Under the pieces are notes generated by a model that was not told where the DNA came from, ran no database searches, and was given only the letters and a program-made list of their open reading frames with translations. A stretch of DNA of 64,000 nt, from positions 1 to 64,000 of the forward strand of contig CAXYYJ010000012.1 of NCBI GenBank assembly GCA_964293475.1, in the 5' to 3' direction. Of this stretch, positions 33,236 through 42,586 are shown one piece after another. How positions within the stretch are numbered: the stretch's first letter is position 1; each line of letters opens with the position of its first letter. The stretch is from UBA12170 sp964293475. Lineage in GTDB: Bacteria; Bacteroidota; Bacteroidia; Bacteroidales; UBA12170. Position numbers and translations under genes: made by a program.

Positions 33236-34186
33236 TTTTTCTGCAATAAACTGCTCTAATTTCACCAAATCAACGCTGAATTTTCTGATTCCTTCGGCCA
33301 ATTTTTCGGTGGCCATAGCGTCCTCATTCATCAACCAACGGAAAGATATTTCATCGGTGGGAATCTCTTCAATCTCCATTTGAAGTGCCATCTTAGCATC
33401 TAATTGGGGTGAAATTTCCAGAGAGCTGTTTTCGAGTTCGGCCAGCAGGTTGGGGGAGATGGTCAACAAGTCGCATCCGGCAAGCTCAATAATCTCTTCC
33501 TTATTGCGGAAACTGGCGCCCATGATTTCGGTTTTGTAACCAAACTTTTTATAATAGTTGAAAATGGCGGCAACCGATAAAACACCGGGGTCTTCGGTAG
33601 CATCAATATGACTTACGCCGCGGTCTTTTTTATACCAATCGAGAATCCGACCCACAAAAGGCGAAATCAGCTGAACCCCAGCTTTGGCACAGGCAATGGC
33701 CTGAACCTGACTGAAAAGCAATGTCAGATTGGTGTGAATGCCTTCTTTCTCGAGTACTTCGGCTGCACGAATTCCTTCCCAGGTGGCCGCAATTTTTATA
33801 AGGATTCTTTCTTTATCAATGCCAGCCTGAGCATACAAATTAATAAGTTTATGTGCTTTTTCGATGGTTTTTACAGTATCGAACGAAAGGCGGGCATCCA
33901 CTTCGGTGCTTACTCGTCCGGGAACGATTTTTAAAATTTCCAGTCCAAAATTCACTGCCAAAACATCTAAAGCATGTTCCAATTGCTCATTTTTCGAACT
34001 GCTAAAAGATTTTGCCACCAATAAAGCCTGTTCGACCAAATGACTGTATTTTTTATCCTGAGCCGCAGCATAAATCAAAGAAGGATTTGTTGTGGAATCT
34101 AATGGTTTAAACTGTTTAATGGATTCAAAATCGCCAGTATCGGCCACCACTTTTGTGAATTTTTTGAGTTGTTCCAAACTGTTCAT
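33230..34186 (-). CDS. tal: Transaldolase
   Basis: A 318-residue transaldolase of the TalB type (pentose phosphate pathway; moves a dihydroxyacetone unit between sugar phosphates). Landmarks are PLDSTTNPSLI near the N terminus, VSTEVDARLSFD, the catalytic Schiff-base lysine at about K131 in RILIKIAATWEGI, and TNLTLLFSQVQAIACAKAGV. Length is that of the family. It is transcribed alone or with nothing upstream, since the next gene is 52 bp away with its own promoter-like box, and it converges with the giant repeat gene. Confidence 0.95.
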   Translation of the reverse strand: MNSLEQLKKFTKVVADTGDFESIKQFKPLDSTTNPSLIYAAAQDKKYSHLVEQALLVAKSFSSSKNEQLEHALDVLAVNFGLEILKIVPGRVSTEVDARLSFDTVKTIEKAHKLINLYAQAGIDKERILIKIAATWEGIRAAEVLEKEGIHTNLTLLFSQVQAIACAKAGVQLISPFVGRILDWYKKDRGVSHIDATEDPGVLSVAAIFNYYKKFGYKTEIMGASFRNKEEIIELAGCDLLTISPNLLAELENSSLEISPQLDAKMALQMEIEEIPTDEISFRWLMNEDAMATEKLAEGIRKFSVDLVKLEQFIAEKM

Positions 34187-34238
34187 TGGTTTTGTATTTA
34201 TTTGGTTTATAATAATTTAAATTGATTTATCAGTCGAT

Positions 34239-34712
34239 TTAGACCAAATCCTGCTGGTTTACTTTTATAATGTCTTTATAATATTCCAGCCAATCTTCAA
34301 ATTTAATCATCTGCTTAAAAAAGAAGGAATAAACATCTGGCCAACAGTTTCTATCAAAAATATTGACCTGTTCTTTTATCATGGCAATTCTGATGATGTC
34401 TTTTCCGGTTTCGAGTGCAAACATATCGTCCCAAATCAATTCATTGTTAAACTCGGTGTCGAGCAATGTTTTAAGGCCCAGGAATTTATTCCAGTAAGCA
34501 ACTCTGCTGTCGATGGATTTGCTCACCACATCAATGCTTACGGAGGCCATTTTTTCGTCAATATGGAATTTTAAATCCACTGCTTTGATTCCGGTATTTT
34601 GCATGACCCAGGTTTTTGGCCGGCCCATTCTCTTTCTTTTGGGGGCTGAATATTTGGTGAAACCTTCCCAAAAAGCCTGTCTTATATTTTTCGATTCTTC
34701 TTTTGATAACAT
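34239..34712 (-). CDS. DUF4268-domain protein
   Basis: A 157-residue soluble protein with FWEGFTKYSAPKRKR at the N terminus, then VDLKFHIDEKMASVSIDVV and a helical C-terminal half (FFFKQMIKFEDWLEYYKDII). This matches DUF4268, found alone or at the end of restriction-like proteins in Bacteroidota. Function is unknown. A TATTTTTG box lies only about 8 bp before ATG 34712, so the transcript may have almost no leader. Confidence 0.78.
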   Translation of the reverse strand: MLSKEESKNIRQAFWEGFTKYSAPKRKRMGRPKTWVMQNTGIKAVDLKFHIDEKMASVSIDVVSKSIDSRVAYWNKFLGLKTLLDTEFNNELIWDDMFALETGKDIIRIAMIKEQVNIFDRNCWPDVYSFFFKQMIKFEDWLEYYKDIIKVNQQDLV

Positions 34713-34720
34713 ATTGGGGT

Positions 34721-34728
34721 CAAAAATA
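34721..34728 (-). promoter_or_regulatory. -7 box (TATTTTTG) of the DUF4268 gene
   Basis: Exact match to TAnnTTTG on the minus strand ending 9 bp before the start codon; predicts a near-leaderless transcript. Confidence 0.5.
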
Positions 34729-34780
34729 CTTTTTCTATCTCGTTAATTGGGTTATTGTTTGCGTTTTTTCTGCGGAATGT

Positions 34781-35380
34781 TCAAAGCTCAAGTTTCAGTT
34801 GTTCGGTCATGTTGAAGGTTAGCCGATGTAAGTCAGTAGTTCCATATTGCGCAATGGCTCTTTTATGCTGTGGAGTCGGATAACCTTTATTTTGCAGCCA
34901 AAAGTACTGTGGATGAGTTTGATGAGCCTTTTCCATATATTCATCACGATATGTTTTTGCCAGAATAGATGCGGCTGCAATCGACATCATTTTTTCGTCG
35001 CCTTTTACAATACATTGATGGGGTATTTTCTCAAAAGCTTTAAAGCGGTTTCCGTCGACGAGAATAAAATCGGGTTTATGGGAAAGTTGCGCCAACGCGC
35101 GGTGCATGCTTAAAATGCTGGCATTTAGTATGTTTATCTCGTCAATCTCCTGTGGTGAACAAACACCAACCGCCCAGCTCAACGCTTCCTTTTCAATGAT
35201 TAGGCGAAGCATATTCCTGTTTTTGGCACTAAGTTTTTTGGAATCGTTGAGAAGCTCGTTTTCGAAATGAGAGGGCAGGATTACAGCAGCGGCAAAAACC
35301 GGACCTGCAAGGCATCCTCTTCCGGCTTCATCGCAGCCGGCTTCCAGTTTAAAATCACTCGAAAAGCATTTTTGAAGCAT
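34781..35380 (-). CDS. rnhB: Ribonuclease HII
   Basis: A 199-residue RNase HII, which cuts RNA in DNA:RNA hybrids and removes misincorporated ribonucleotides. The active-site residues are visible: D17-E18 in AGCDEAGRGCLAGPV and D109 in FILVDGNRF; MSIAAASILAKTYRD is also typical. Length fits the bacterial family. Its start overlaps the end of the upstream DUF6427 gene by 26 bp, so the two are translationally linked. Confidence 0.96.
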   Translation of the reverse strand: MLQKCFSSDFKLEAGCDEAGRGCLAGPVFAAAVILPSHFENELLNDSKKLSAKNRNMLRLIIEKEALSWAVGVCSPQEIDEINILNASILSMHRALAQLSHKPDFILVDGNRFKAFEKIPHQCIVKGDEKMMSIAAASILAKTYRDEYMEKAHQTHPQYFWLQNKGYPTPQHKRAIAQYGTTDLHRLTFNMTEQLKLEL

Positions 35381-36359
35381 AGACCAAATAATACTTATTA
35401 AACAAAAGCAATAGAATGAAGGAGGTGAAAATTATATCGAAGAATATTTTCCGCTTTTTTATGGTTCGCAGATAATACCCAATCACAGCCGCAATGGGAA
35501 GAAGGTAGAGCTGACTGACCGAGCTTGAACCCCCCAGCCAAAATGCAATGAGGGTAATAAACAGAAGCCAAAGGGTTAATGAGGTCTTTTTTCGAATGGA
35601 AATGATTCTTCCGGGCATCTCGGGAACAATTTTTAAAAGACTCAGCAGCAGAAAGAAGGAGAGTATACCCAGAACAATATATTGGAATGTGCCTTGCGGA
35701 AGACTCCATTGAAACCCTGCTTTTAGAATCTGTTTCCATTCCATGTCGATTGCAAACAACAAATCGTACCAAAACAAATAGGAAAGTAGAAAAATATAAG
35801 GGGTTATTAGCCCAATAAGCGTAATGGGCATGTAACGCCAGCTATAGTTTTGAAACACAAAAAAGCTTATCCAAACCAAAAATATCATAAAGATATTTCC
35901 ATAACCCAAAAAGCTTGATAATGCAATCAGAATAGACGCCCCGAAAAAGCTATTATTGGGGTTGTTATCGTCGAAACTCTTCAATAGAAAACTAAAAGTT
36001 AGGGTTATCAGGAAAAGATTAAGAATATTAAGAAGTTGATATTGAAAAGGTTGTAAAAAGTTGAAGAGTGCAATAACGAGTAATGCGGGTAAAAAATTAA
36101 GATGATGGTTCAGTTGATTCCGGGTGAGGAGGTCTTTTACGTAGAAAGCATAAAGCACCTGAAGAATGAGTACGAGAGTTTGATAAATCCAGTTCATTTT
36201 TAAAAAGGGTGCCAGACAGCTGATTTTTAAAAATAGGGTATTCGTTGGCCAAAACAAGGTTTTGTCTTGCATAAAATCCGGAATGGCAAACAGAATGGCA
36301 AATAAAACTACGAGAGCAATTTGACCATAAAAAGACTTTTTGAACAAATATAAAATCAC
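35355..36359 (-). CDS. DUF6427-family integral membrane protein
   Basis: A 334-residue, strongly hydrophobic protein with about ten membrane helices (for example QIALVVLFAILFAIP, LLVIALFNFLQPFQY, SFLGYGNIFMIFLVWISFFVF). It matches DUF6427, a Bacteroidota family of unknown function that is often found near purine genes. It starts 19 bp after purD and overlaps rnhB by 26 bp, so purD-DUF6427-rnhB look like one transcript. No charged transport motif stands out. Confidence 0.75.
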   Translation of the reverse strand: MILYLFKKSFYGQIALVVLFAILFAIPDFMQDKTLFWPTNTLFLKISCLAPFLKMNWIYQTLVLILQVLYAFYVKDLLTRNQLNHHLNFLPALLVIALFNFLQPFQYQLLNILNLFLITLTFSFLLKSFDDNNPNNSFFGASILIALSSFLGYGNIFMIFLVWISFFVFQNYSWRYMPITLIGLITPYIFLLSYLFWYDLLFAIDMEWKQILKAGFQWSLPQGTFQYIVLGILSFFLLLSLLKIVPEMPGRIISIRKKTSLTLWLLFITLIAFWLGGSSSVSQLYLLPIAAVIGYYLRTIKKRKIFFDIIFTSFILLLLFNKYYLVYASKMLFE

Positions 36360-36378
36360 GAAATTGAGTTTTAAGGGT

Positions 36379-37650
36379 TTAAATATCGAATCCTATATCT
36401 CTGCGATAGTATTTGCCGTCGAAATGAATAGTTTCTGCCATTGAAAACACTTGTGCAAGCGCTTCTTCGCGGGTGTCGGAAAGACTTGTTATGGCCATCA
36501 CACGGCCTCCATCGGTTACTACACCATGCGGTGTGGCTTTGGTGCCGGCATGAAACAGCATGGTATTTTCCGCTCCATCACAGCCAGAAATAAGTTTCCC
36601 TTTCTCATAGGCATCGGGATAGCCTTTGGAGACTAACATTACCGAAACCGCAGTTTTTGGAGATATTTCGATGGGGAAATTGTGAAGTCTTTGTTCGCTC
36701 ATAGCCACGAATAATTCCAGCAAATCTGTTTTTAACCGCGGCATCACGCTCTCTGTTTCCGGATCGCCCATACGAACATTATATTCTATTACATAAGGAT
36801 GGCCTTTTACGTTGATGAGTCCAAAAAATATAAACCCCTGATAATCAATTTTTTCATTTTGAAGCCCATAGATGGTTGGCTCAATGATTCGTTCCTTCAC
36901 CAGATTTAAAAATTTTTCATCGGCAAAAGGCACTGGTGAAACAGATCCCATTCCACCGGTATTTGGACCCGTATCGCCTTCTCCAATTCGCTTATAATCT
37001 TTGGCTTCGGGAAGCAGAACATAAGACTTGCCATCGGTGAGTACAAAGACCGATAATTCTACCCCACTTAAAAACTCTTCAATAACCACCTGATTGCCAG
37101 CGGAACCAAATTTATCGCTTAGTAAAATATCTTTAAAAGCTTCTATTGCTTCATCCAAATCTTCGAGAATTAAAACCCCTTTTCCACTGGCCAGTCCATC
37201 GGCTTTAAGCACATAGGGCGATTTAATATCTTTCAGAAACTCAATTCCATCGTTGATGCTTTTCTTGTCAAATGTTTTGTGATGAGCCGTTGGTATGTGA
37301 TATTTGTTCATGAATCGCTTGGCAAAGTCCTTGGAGCCTTCCAGCTGAGCGCCTTCTTTTTTTGGCCCAATTACAGCAATATGGCTTATTTCAGGGTCAT
37401 TAGCTATTTCATTATGAATGCCGTTTACCAAAGGAACCTCCGGACCAACCACAACCATATCTATCTTTTCTGATAAAAGAAAACTTTTGAGCTGGCTCAT
37501 ATTTTGATAATCGATGTCCACATTTTTGCCCACCTCCATTGTTCCGGCATTTCCCGGGCAGGTGAATAGCTGCTTTAGAAGTGGGCTTTGCGCCATTTTC
37601 CATGCCAATGTATGTTCACGGCCACCAGAGCCCAGCAGTAGTACATTCAT
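36379..37650 (-). CDS. purD: Phosphoribosylamine-glycine ligase (GAR synthetase)
   Basis: A 423-residue ATP-grasp enzyme that makes glycinamide ribonucleotide in de novo purine synthesis. Landmarks are the start MNVLLLGSGGREHTLAWKM, VVGPEVPLVNG, YVLKADGLASGKGVLI (ATP-grasp lysine), VVIEEFLSGVELSVFVLTDG, GPNTGGMGSVSPVPF and EYNVRMGDPETESVMPRL with the metal-binding Glu/Asn. Length fits the family. It follows the glycosyltransferase gene by 10 bp on the same strand. Confidence 0.97.
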   Translation of the reverse strand: MNVLLLGSGGREHTLAWKMAQSPLLKQLFTCPGNAGTMEVGKNVDIDYQNMSQLKSFLLSEKIDMVVVGPEVPLVNGIHNEIANDPEISHIAVIGPKKEGAQLEGSKDFAKRFMNKYHIPTAHHKTFDKKSINDGIEFLKDIKSPYVLKADGLASGKGVLILEDLDEAIEAFKDILLSDKFGSAGNQVVIEEFLSGVELSVFVLTDGKSYVLLPEAKDYKRIGEGDTGPNTGGMGSVSPVPFADEKFLNLVKERIIEPTIYGLQNEKIDYQGFIFFGLINVKGHPYVIEYNVRMGDPETESVMPRLKTDLLELFVAMSEQRLHNFPIEISPKTAVSVMLVSKGYPDAYEKGKLISGCDGAENTMLFHAGTKATPHGVVTDGGRVMAITSLSDTREEALAQVFSMAETIHFDGKYYRRDIGFDI

Positions 37651-37660
37651 GATGTTTAAT

Positions 37661-38788
37661 TTATTGATTTACTGTTTTTTCTATCGATTTCCAAAGTTCA
37701 TCGGCTGTATTCTGCCAATGAAAATCAAGTTTTCGTTTATTTCCTTTGGCAATATATTCCTCACGCAGGTCGGCGTCATAGGCCATTTTGGTCAGAGCTT
37801 CAGCAATTTCGTCCACCGAAAAGGGGTTTACCAAATAGGCTGCATCTCCCGCAACTTCGGGCATGGAGGTAACATTTGATGTAATAACCGGGGTTTCGGT
37901 ATAAAAAGCCTCCACAATGGGAATCCCAAAACCTTCGAAATAAGATACATAGGTCAAAGCAATGGCTGCTGCCAAAGCTTTGTGAAGCTCTATGGAATTG
38001 AGTCTGCCACTAAAAACCACATCGGCTTTAAAGTTCATGTTTTCATAAGCCTGAAAGATGGCTTCGGTTTTAAACATTTTTTCGCCCACAATCAGCAATT
38101 TGATATGCAACCGATCCTGAATCTTGAATTTATCAAAAGCCAGCAAAAGATTTACAAGATTTTTTCTGGGGTTTAAGGCGCCAATAAAGATAAAATAGGG
38201 TTTCCCACCTGTATGTTTTTCAATGATAAGCTTCTTAATATTGTGTTGAAGCGGGATAAATTTCTCATTGGCACCATTGTAAACCACATCAATCTTATCC
38301 TCGCTAATTTTATACTGCTCGGTAATGTCTTTTTTTGAGTAGTGAGAAACAGTGGCAATACGGGTGGCCTTTTTGGCAAACTGGGGAAAGTATTTGCGAT
38401 AATAATACCGTTCCATTTTTGGCAAATCCATGGGATAATGCTCAAAATTTAAATCATGAAAAACCGCAAGAGTTTTCACTGGTGAATTCAGGGGAATATA
38501 ACCATCGGGCGACAGGAACAAATCAACCTGATATTTCTTAAGTATTTTAGGAATACTGTGGTTGAACCAAATATAATAAAGAAACGGATGACGAGCCGGA
38601 GGACCAATAACCACAGGGGTTATATTGGGGCCGAAAATAAAATCGTAATGGTAAGGGCGGTCAAAAATAAAAATGAATTCGTGCTCTTTATGTTGCTGCG
38701 TCAATCTTTTCAGGCTTTCGTATGTAAACCATCCAATCCCTTCTAATTTGTCCTTGAGTAATAATCTGGTATTGACAGCTATTTTCAC
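37661..38788 (-). CDS. Glycosyltransferase family 1/4 protein
   Basis: A 375-residue GT-B enzyme. The C-terminal GT4-type donor domain shows FIFIGALNPRKNLVNLLLAF, FSGRLNSIELHKALAAA, TYVSYFEGFGIPIVEAFYTETPVITSNVTSMPEVAGDAAY with the conserved E-x7-E. The N-terminal part (VNTRLLLKDKLEGIGWFTYESLKRL) resembles mannosyltransferase-type members. The sugar is not determined. It is divergent from the flippase gene and shares a compact promoter region with it; together with the next genes it forms a surface polysaccharide locus. Confidence 0.92.
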   Translation of the reverse strand: MKIAVNTRLLLKDKLEGIGWFTYESLKRLTQQHKEHEFIFIFDRPYHYDFIFGPNITPVVIGPPARHPFLYYIWFNHSIPKILKKYQVDLFLSPDGYIPLNSPVKTLAVFHDLNFEHYPMDLPKMERYYYRKYFPQFAKKATRIATVSHYSKKDITEQYKISEDKIDVVYNGANEKFIPLQHNIKKLIIEKHTGGKPYFIFIGALNPRKNLVNLLLAFDKFKIQDRLHIKLLIVGEKMFKTEAIFQAYENMNFKADVVFSGRLNSIELHKALAAAIALTYVSYFEGFGIPIVEAFYTETPVITSNVTSMPEVAGDAAYLVNPFSVDEIAEALTKMAYDADLREEYIAKGNKRKLDFHWQNTADELWKSIEKTVNQ

Positions 38789-38830
38789 TTACAATGGTTG
38801 TTAATTATCAAATTCCGATTGAAATATCAT

Positions 38831-38838
38831 TAAATTTG
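38831..38838 (+). promoter_or_regulatory. -7 box (TAAATTTG) for the flippase gene
   Basis: TAnnTTTG match on the plus strand, 50 bp before the ATG at 38889. It is separated by three bases from the opposing -7 box. Confidence 0.45.
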
Positions 38839-38841
38839 CCG

Positions 38842-38849
38842 CAAAGATA
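38842..38849 (-). promoter_or_regulatory. -7 box (TATCTTTG) for the glycosyltransferase gene
   Basis: TAnnTTTG match on the minus strand; faces the plus-strand box at 38831-38838, so the two transcripts would start within about ten bases of each other and overlap. Confidence 0.5.
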
Positions 38850-38888
38850 CAAGATTGACCGGTATTTAGCCTTCCGAAAATCATTTTT

Positions 38889-40346
38889 ATGCAGAGAAAG
38901 TTTATTACTAACCTGGGTTTGCTCCTGTTGCTCAATTTGCTCATTAAGCCATTTTGGGTTTTTGGTATCGACCGGACTGTGCAAAATGTGGTTGGTTCGG
39001 AGGATTTTGGTTTTTATTTCACTGTACTCAATTTCAGCTTTCTGTTCAATATCCTTCTCGATTTTGGCATCACCAACTTCAATAACAGAAACATTGCCCA
39101 AAATACTCATCTCTTAGCCAAGCATTTTTCGCGGCTGGTAACCATGAAATTGGTTTTGGGATTTTTGTATTTTCTTGTAACACTGGGCTTTGGCTATGGT
39201 TATGGTTATCGTGGAAGCCAGCTCAGTCTGTTGGCTTTGGTGGGTTTCAATCAGTTTTTATTGTCATTTATCCTCTATTTGAGATCCAATATTTCCGGAA
39301 TGCTCATGTTTCGAACCGAAAGCATTATGTCAGTGCTCGACCGGCTACTAATGATTTTAATCATGGCGGTGCTTCTATGGGGAAATGTTACCCAGGCTCC
39401 TTTTAAGATTGAGTGGTTTGTGTATGCTCAGACGGTGAGCTATATTATTGCACTTTTTGTGGCTTATCTAATCGTTGTTGTAAAAAGTAAATCATTGACA
39501 ATAAGCTGGGACTGGCCATTTTTTCTCATGATTATGCGAAAAAGTATGCCATTCGCCCTTCTCACCCTGCTCATGACTATCTACAATCGTATTGATACCG
39601 TGATGATGGGAAAGCTCTTGAACGAAGAAATCTCAGCAGAACAGGCGGGCATTTATGCACATGGATACAGAATTCTCGATGCCACCAATCAAATAAGTTT
39701 TTTGTTTGCCGTTTTTCTACTTCCTCTGTTTTCACACATGATTAAACAGGGGCAGGAACTCATCAAGATAATTAAAATATCTTTTTCCATTCTTATTGTA
39801 GCTACGGGAATGCTGGCTGTAACAACATTTTTCTACAGCTATGAATTCATGGACCTATTATACGAGCACCATATTGATGAATCGGGTAAGGTTTATGCCC
39901 TCATGATTTTTGGAATTGTTGCCATGTCAACTTCCTATATTTTTGCAACTCTTCTCACTGCCAACGGCAACCTTAAGGAACTCAATATCATAGCTGGATT
40001 GAGTGTGGTAATAAGTTTGGTTCTTAATTATAGCCTTGTTCCTGAATATTATGCAAAAGGGGCTGCTATTGCAAACCTTTGTGCACTAACGTTTAGTGCT
40101 TTAGCTCAGCTATGGGTGGTTCACAGGGTATTTAATTTTAACCCCGAAATTCAGTTTACCATCAGAATGTTAGTCTTTTGGACAATCGCGGTGCTGCTCA
40201 CCTATTTTAGCAAGCAATTTATCGAAATTGACTGGATAGTAAAAATTGGGTTGCTTTTTGCCATCATGTTTGTTCTCGCAATAGCATTGAGATTGTTCAA
40301 TCTGAAGGAGTTTTTTGGCTATTTGAAAGAAAGAGAGCTAAGTTAG
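38889..40346 (+). CDS. Polysaccharide flippase (Wzx-like, MATE/MVF superfamily)
   Basis: A 485-residue inner-membrane protein with about 14 helices. The N terminus (KFITNLGLLLLLNLLIKPFWVFGIDRTVQNVVG) and RSNISGMLMFRTESIMSVLDRLLMI and PFALLTLLMTIYNRIDTVMMGKLL match O-antigen/polysaccharide flippases that turn lipid-linked oligosaccharides to the periplasmic side. It is followed by two Wzz chain-length regulators and a ligase, so a Wzy-dependent pathway is likely. The start ATG at 38889 fits the hydrophobic N terminus. Confidence 0.9.
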   Translation: MQRKFITNLGLLLLLNLLIKPFWVFGIDRTVQNVVGSEDFGFYFTVLNFSFLFNILLDFGITNFNNRNIAQNTHLLAKHFSRLVTMKLVLGFLYFLVTLGFGYGYGYRGSQLSLLALVGFNQFLLSFILYLRSNISGMLMFRTESIMSVLDRLLMILIMAVLLWGNVTQAPFKIEWFVYAQTVSYIIALFVAYLIVVVKSKSLTISWDWPFFLMIMRKSMPFALLTLLMTIYNRIDTVMMGKLLNEEISAEQAGIYAHGYRILDATNQISFLFAVFLLPLFSHMIKQGQELIKIIKISFSILIVATGMLAVTTFFYSYEFMDLLYEHHIDESGKVYALMIFGIVAMSTSYIFATLLTANGNLKELNIIAGLSVVISLVLNYSLVPEYYAKGAAIANLCALTFSALAQLWVVHRVFNFNPEIQFTIRMLVFWTIAVLLTYFSKQFIEIDWIVKIGLLFAIMFVLAIALRLFNLKEFFGYLKERELS

Positions 40347-40435
40347 TTTGATTTATTTCCAAATACAGCTTCAATATAAGGTTCGATTTATTGGCCATTT
40401 GCGATTTTTTATCTTCCTATTTGGGAAATAAATTC

Positions 40436-40443
40436 TATTTTTG
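40436..40443 (+). promoter_or_regulatory. Possible -7 box (TATTTTTG) before the first Wzz gene
   Basis: TAnnTTTG match 27 bp upstream of ATG 40470; no clear -33 element. Confidence 0.4.
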
Positions 40444-40469
40444 GCCTTTCTTAATGATTCAAATCAATA

Positions 40470-41495
40470 ATGAATAATCAGACATACGAAGGATTTGATT
40501 CCTCAAATTTTATCAGTTTTTTAGTTCAATGGAGAAGAACCTTTTTCATTGTGGCGCTGGTATCTGCGTTATTGGCGGTTATTTTTTCATCATCTCTTTT
40601 TATCACACCGCTTTTTAAAAGCCAGGTTGTGCTCATCCCAACTTCTACTAATGCCATCTCGAAAGCTCTGTTAAGCACCAATTACGCTGCCAAAGAAGAC
40701 ATTTTGGAATTTGGAGAGGATGAACAAATAGAACAGATGCTCCAGATTTTAAACTCGAACATCATCCGCGACAGTATCATCAATAAATACCATTTGATGA
40801 AACACTACGAAATAGATGAAAATGATAAATTTAGGTTTACCGAACTTTATCATGAGTTTGAATCCAATTTCCACTTTAAGAGAACCGAGAATTCAGCCGT
40901 TCGAATCATTGTTTATGACAAAGATGCCCAAATGGCCGCCGATATGGCCAACGAAATTGCCGCACTCTACGATGTTGTAAAAAACGATATGAAGCGTGTG
41001 AGAGCCAATAAGGCTTTTAAAATTGTTGAGCAGGAATATTTTAAGCTCAAAAACGAAATAGCACTTAAAGAAGATTCTCTTACTGAACTGCGGAAGTTAG
41101 GAGTGCACGATTATGAGTCTCAGTCTGAGATGATAAACCAGCAACTTGCCATGGAAATTGCTGCGGGTAAGAAAGAGAATATCAGAAGGTTGCAGGAAAT
41201 GCTCGACATATTGGCCAAATACGGCGGACCCTATGTATCACTGAGGGATGCATTGGAGCACGATAAAAAGCAACTCAGCGAAATCAGAGCCAAATACGAA
41301 GAAGCCAAAGTGGATGCTGAACAGGATTTGCCCCAAAAGTTTATTGTAAATACTGCCTATAAAGCAGAGCAAAAGTCGCTGCCCATCCGCTGGCTCATTG
41401 TGGTTATTTCAACCTTTGGAGCTTTGTTCCTTAGTGTTTTGACCATTATCACACTTGAAAAAATGGAGAAGATTCAGTTAAAAAAAAAAGCCTGA
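40470..41495 (+). CDS. Wzz-domain chain-length determinant protein, copy 1
   Basis: A 341-residue protein with a Wzz/polysaccharide co-polymerase layout: N-terminal helix (RRTFFIVALVSALLAVIFSSSLFITPLFKS) then a long alpha-helical periplasmic domain, and a C-terminal helix with SLPIRWLIVVISTFGALFLSVL. These proteins set the length of O-antigen or other polysaccharide chains. No cytoplasmic tyrosine kinase domain is attached. It is a paralogue of the next gene, with the same SxPxRWLIV ending. The start follows a likely promoter and a 120-bp gap after the flippase. Confidence 0.88.
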   Translation: MNNQTYEGFDSSNFISFLVQWRRTFFIVALVSALLAVIFSSSLFITPLFKSQVVLIPTSTNAISKALLSTNYAAKEDILEFGEDEQIEQMLQILNSNIIRDSIINKYHLMKHYEIDENDKFRFTELYHEFESNFHFKRTENSAVRIIVYDKDAQMAADMANEIAALYDVVKNDMKRVRANKAFKIVEQEYFKLKNEIALKEDSLTELRKLGVHDYESQSEMINQQLAMEIAAGKKENIRRLQEMLDILAKYGGPYVSLRDALEHDKKQLSEIRAKYEEAKVDAEQDLPQKFIVNTAYKAEQKSLPIRWLIVVISTFGALFLSVLTIITLEKMEKIQLKKKA

Positions 41496-41626
41496 CACAG
41501 CTTTTTCTGAATCAGGTAAAGCATTATAAAAGTAAAATTGAAACATCTGAAAACGAAACAACAAGTAAGATTTCAGATAACATAAAAGAGAAATTTGTTT
41601 TAAGAATAAGATTAAATCATATAATA

Positions 41627-42586
41627 ATGGAAAGCAATTTTAATAATCTAAACATCATCAATACTTTGCTTCGTTGGAGAGTGCATCTGGTTGTAGTATT
41701 GCTTATTGCAATGGTGGGGGGAGTTATTTTTTCTAGTTCCTGGGTTATTACTCCCAAATTTAAATCCTGGGCTGTAGTATATCCGGCTAACATTTCTCCC
41801 TATTCCGAAGAAAGTGAAACCGAGCAAATGTTTCAGATTTTACAGGCAAGCTACGTGAGAGATAAAGTAATAGAACAGTTTAAACTGGACGAACATTATA
41901 AAATTTCCAGAAATTACGAGTACTATACTACCGCATTACTTAATGAATACCGCGAGAATGTAAAGATTTCAAAAACTCCGGGCGAAGCCATTAGAATTGA
42001 AGTGTTCGATAAAGATCCGAAAATAGCTAAAGAAATGGCCGATGCCATCCTCGAAGCTTATAATGAGAAGATTAAATTGCTCCACGAACAAAAATTTGGA
42101 GAAGTGGTGGCGCTTTGGAAGAGAGCCATTAAACGAAAGCAAATTGTTATTGATTCCTTAGAAAAGAACCTCCACAATCTGGCAACTGAACATGGTTTGA
42201 TTGATTACCAATCACAATCCACTGAGGTTGTTAAAGGTTTACTGGGAACAGTTGAAGGAGGGTCCACACGTGTTAATAAAGGTGAGGTTGATAAACTGAA
42301 ACAAAAAATTGAGGAAAAAGGGGGAGCACTTTTGTTAACTCTTGAAAACCTTGAACAAGAGGCCATTAACCTTCGCGAAATAACCAAAGAATACGATATT
42401 GCCTACTCCAACTACGATCGGCAGTTCACCTATACCAATGTTATCGAAAGTCCCTTTCAGGCGGATAAAAAATCCTATCCTGTTCGTTGGCTTATAGTAG
42501 CGCTAACCATGTTTACATCGTTGCTGGTAGCACTTCTTGTGATTGGTATCATGGAGAACTTAAGAATAAGAAAAGCACAGAAATAA
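41627..42586 (+). CDS. Wzz-domain chain-length determinant protein, copy 2
   Basis: A 319-residue second Wzz-type protein: N-terminal membrane helix (LVVVLLIAMVGGVIFSSSWVITPKFKSW), coil-rich periplasmic part and C-terminal helix (SYPVRWLIVALTMFTSLLVALLV). It is shorter than copy 1 and diverged in the periplasmic part, so the two may oligomerise together or control different chain lengths. The gap of 131 bp between them holds only a weak hairpin. The next gene begins directly after the stop. Confidence 0.88.
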   Translation: MESNFNNLNIINTLLRWRVHLVVVLLIAMVGGVIFSSSWVITPKFKSWAVVYPANISPYSEESETEQMFQILQASYVRDKVIEQFKLDEHYKISRNYEYYTTALLNEYRENVKISKTPGEAIRIEVFDKDPKIAKEMADAILEAYNEKIKLLHEQKFGEVVALWKRAIKRKQIVIDSLEKNLHNLATEHGLIDYQSQSTEVVKGLLGTVEGGSTRVNKGEVDKLKQKIEEKGGALLLTLENLEQEAINLREITKEYDIAYSNYDRQFTYTNVIESPFQADKKSYPVRWLIVALTMFTSLLVALLVIGIMENLRIRKAQK

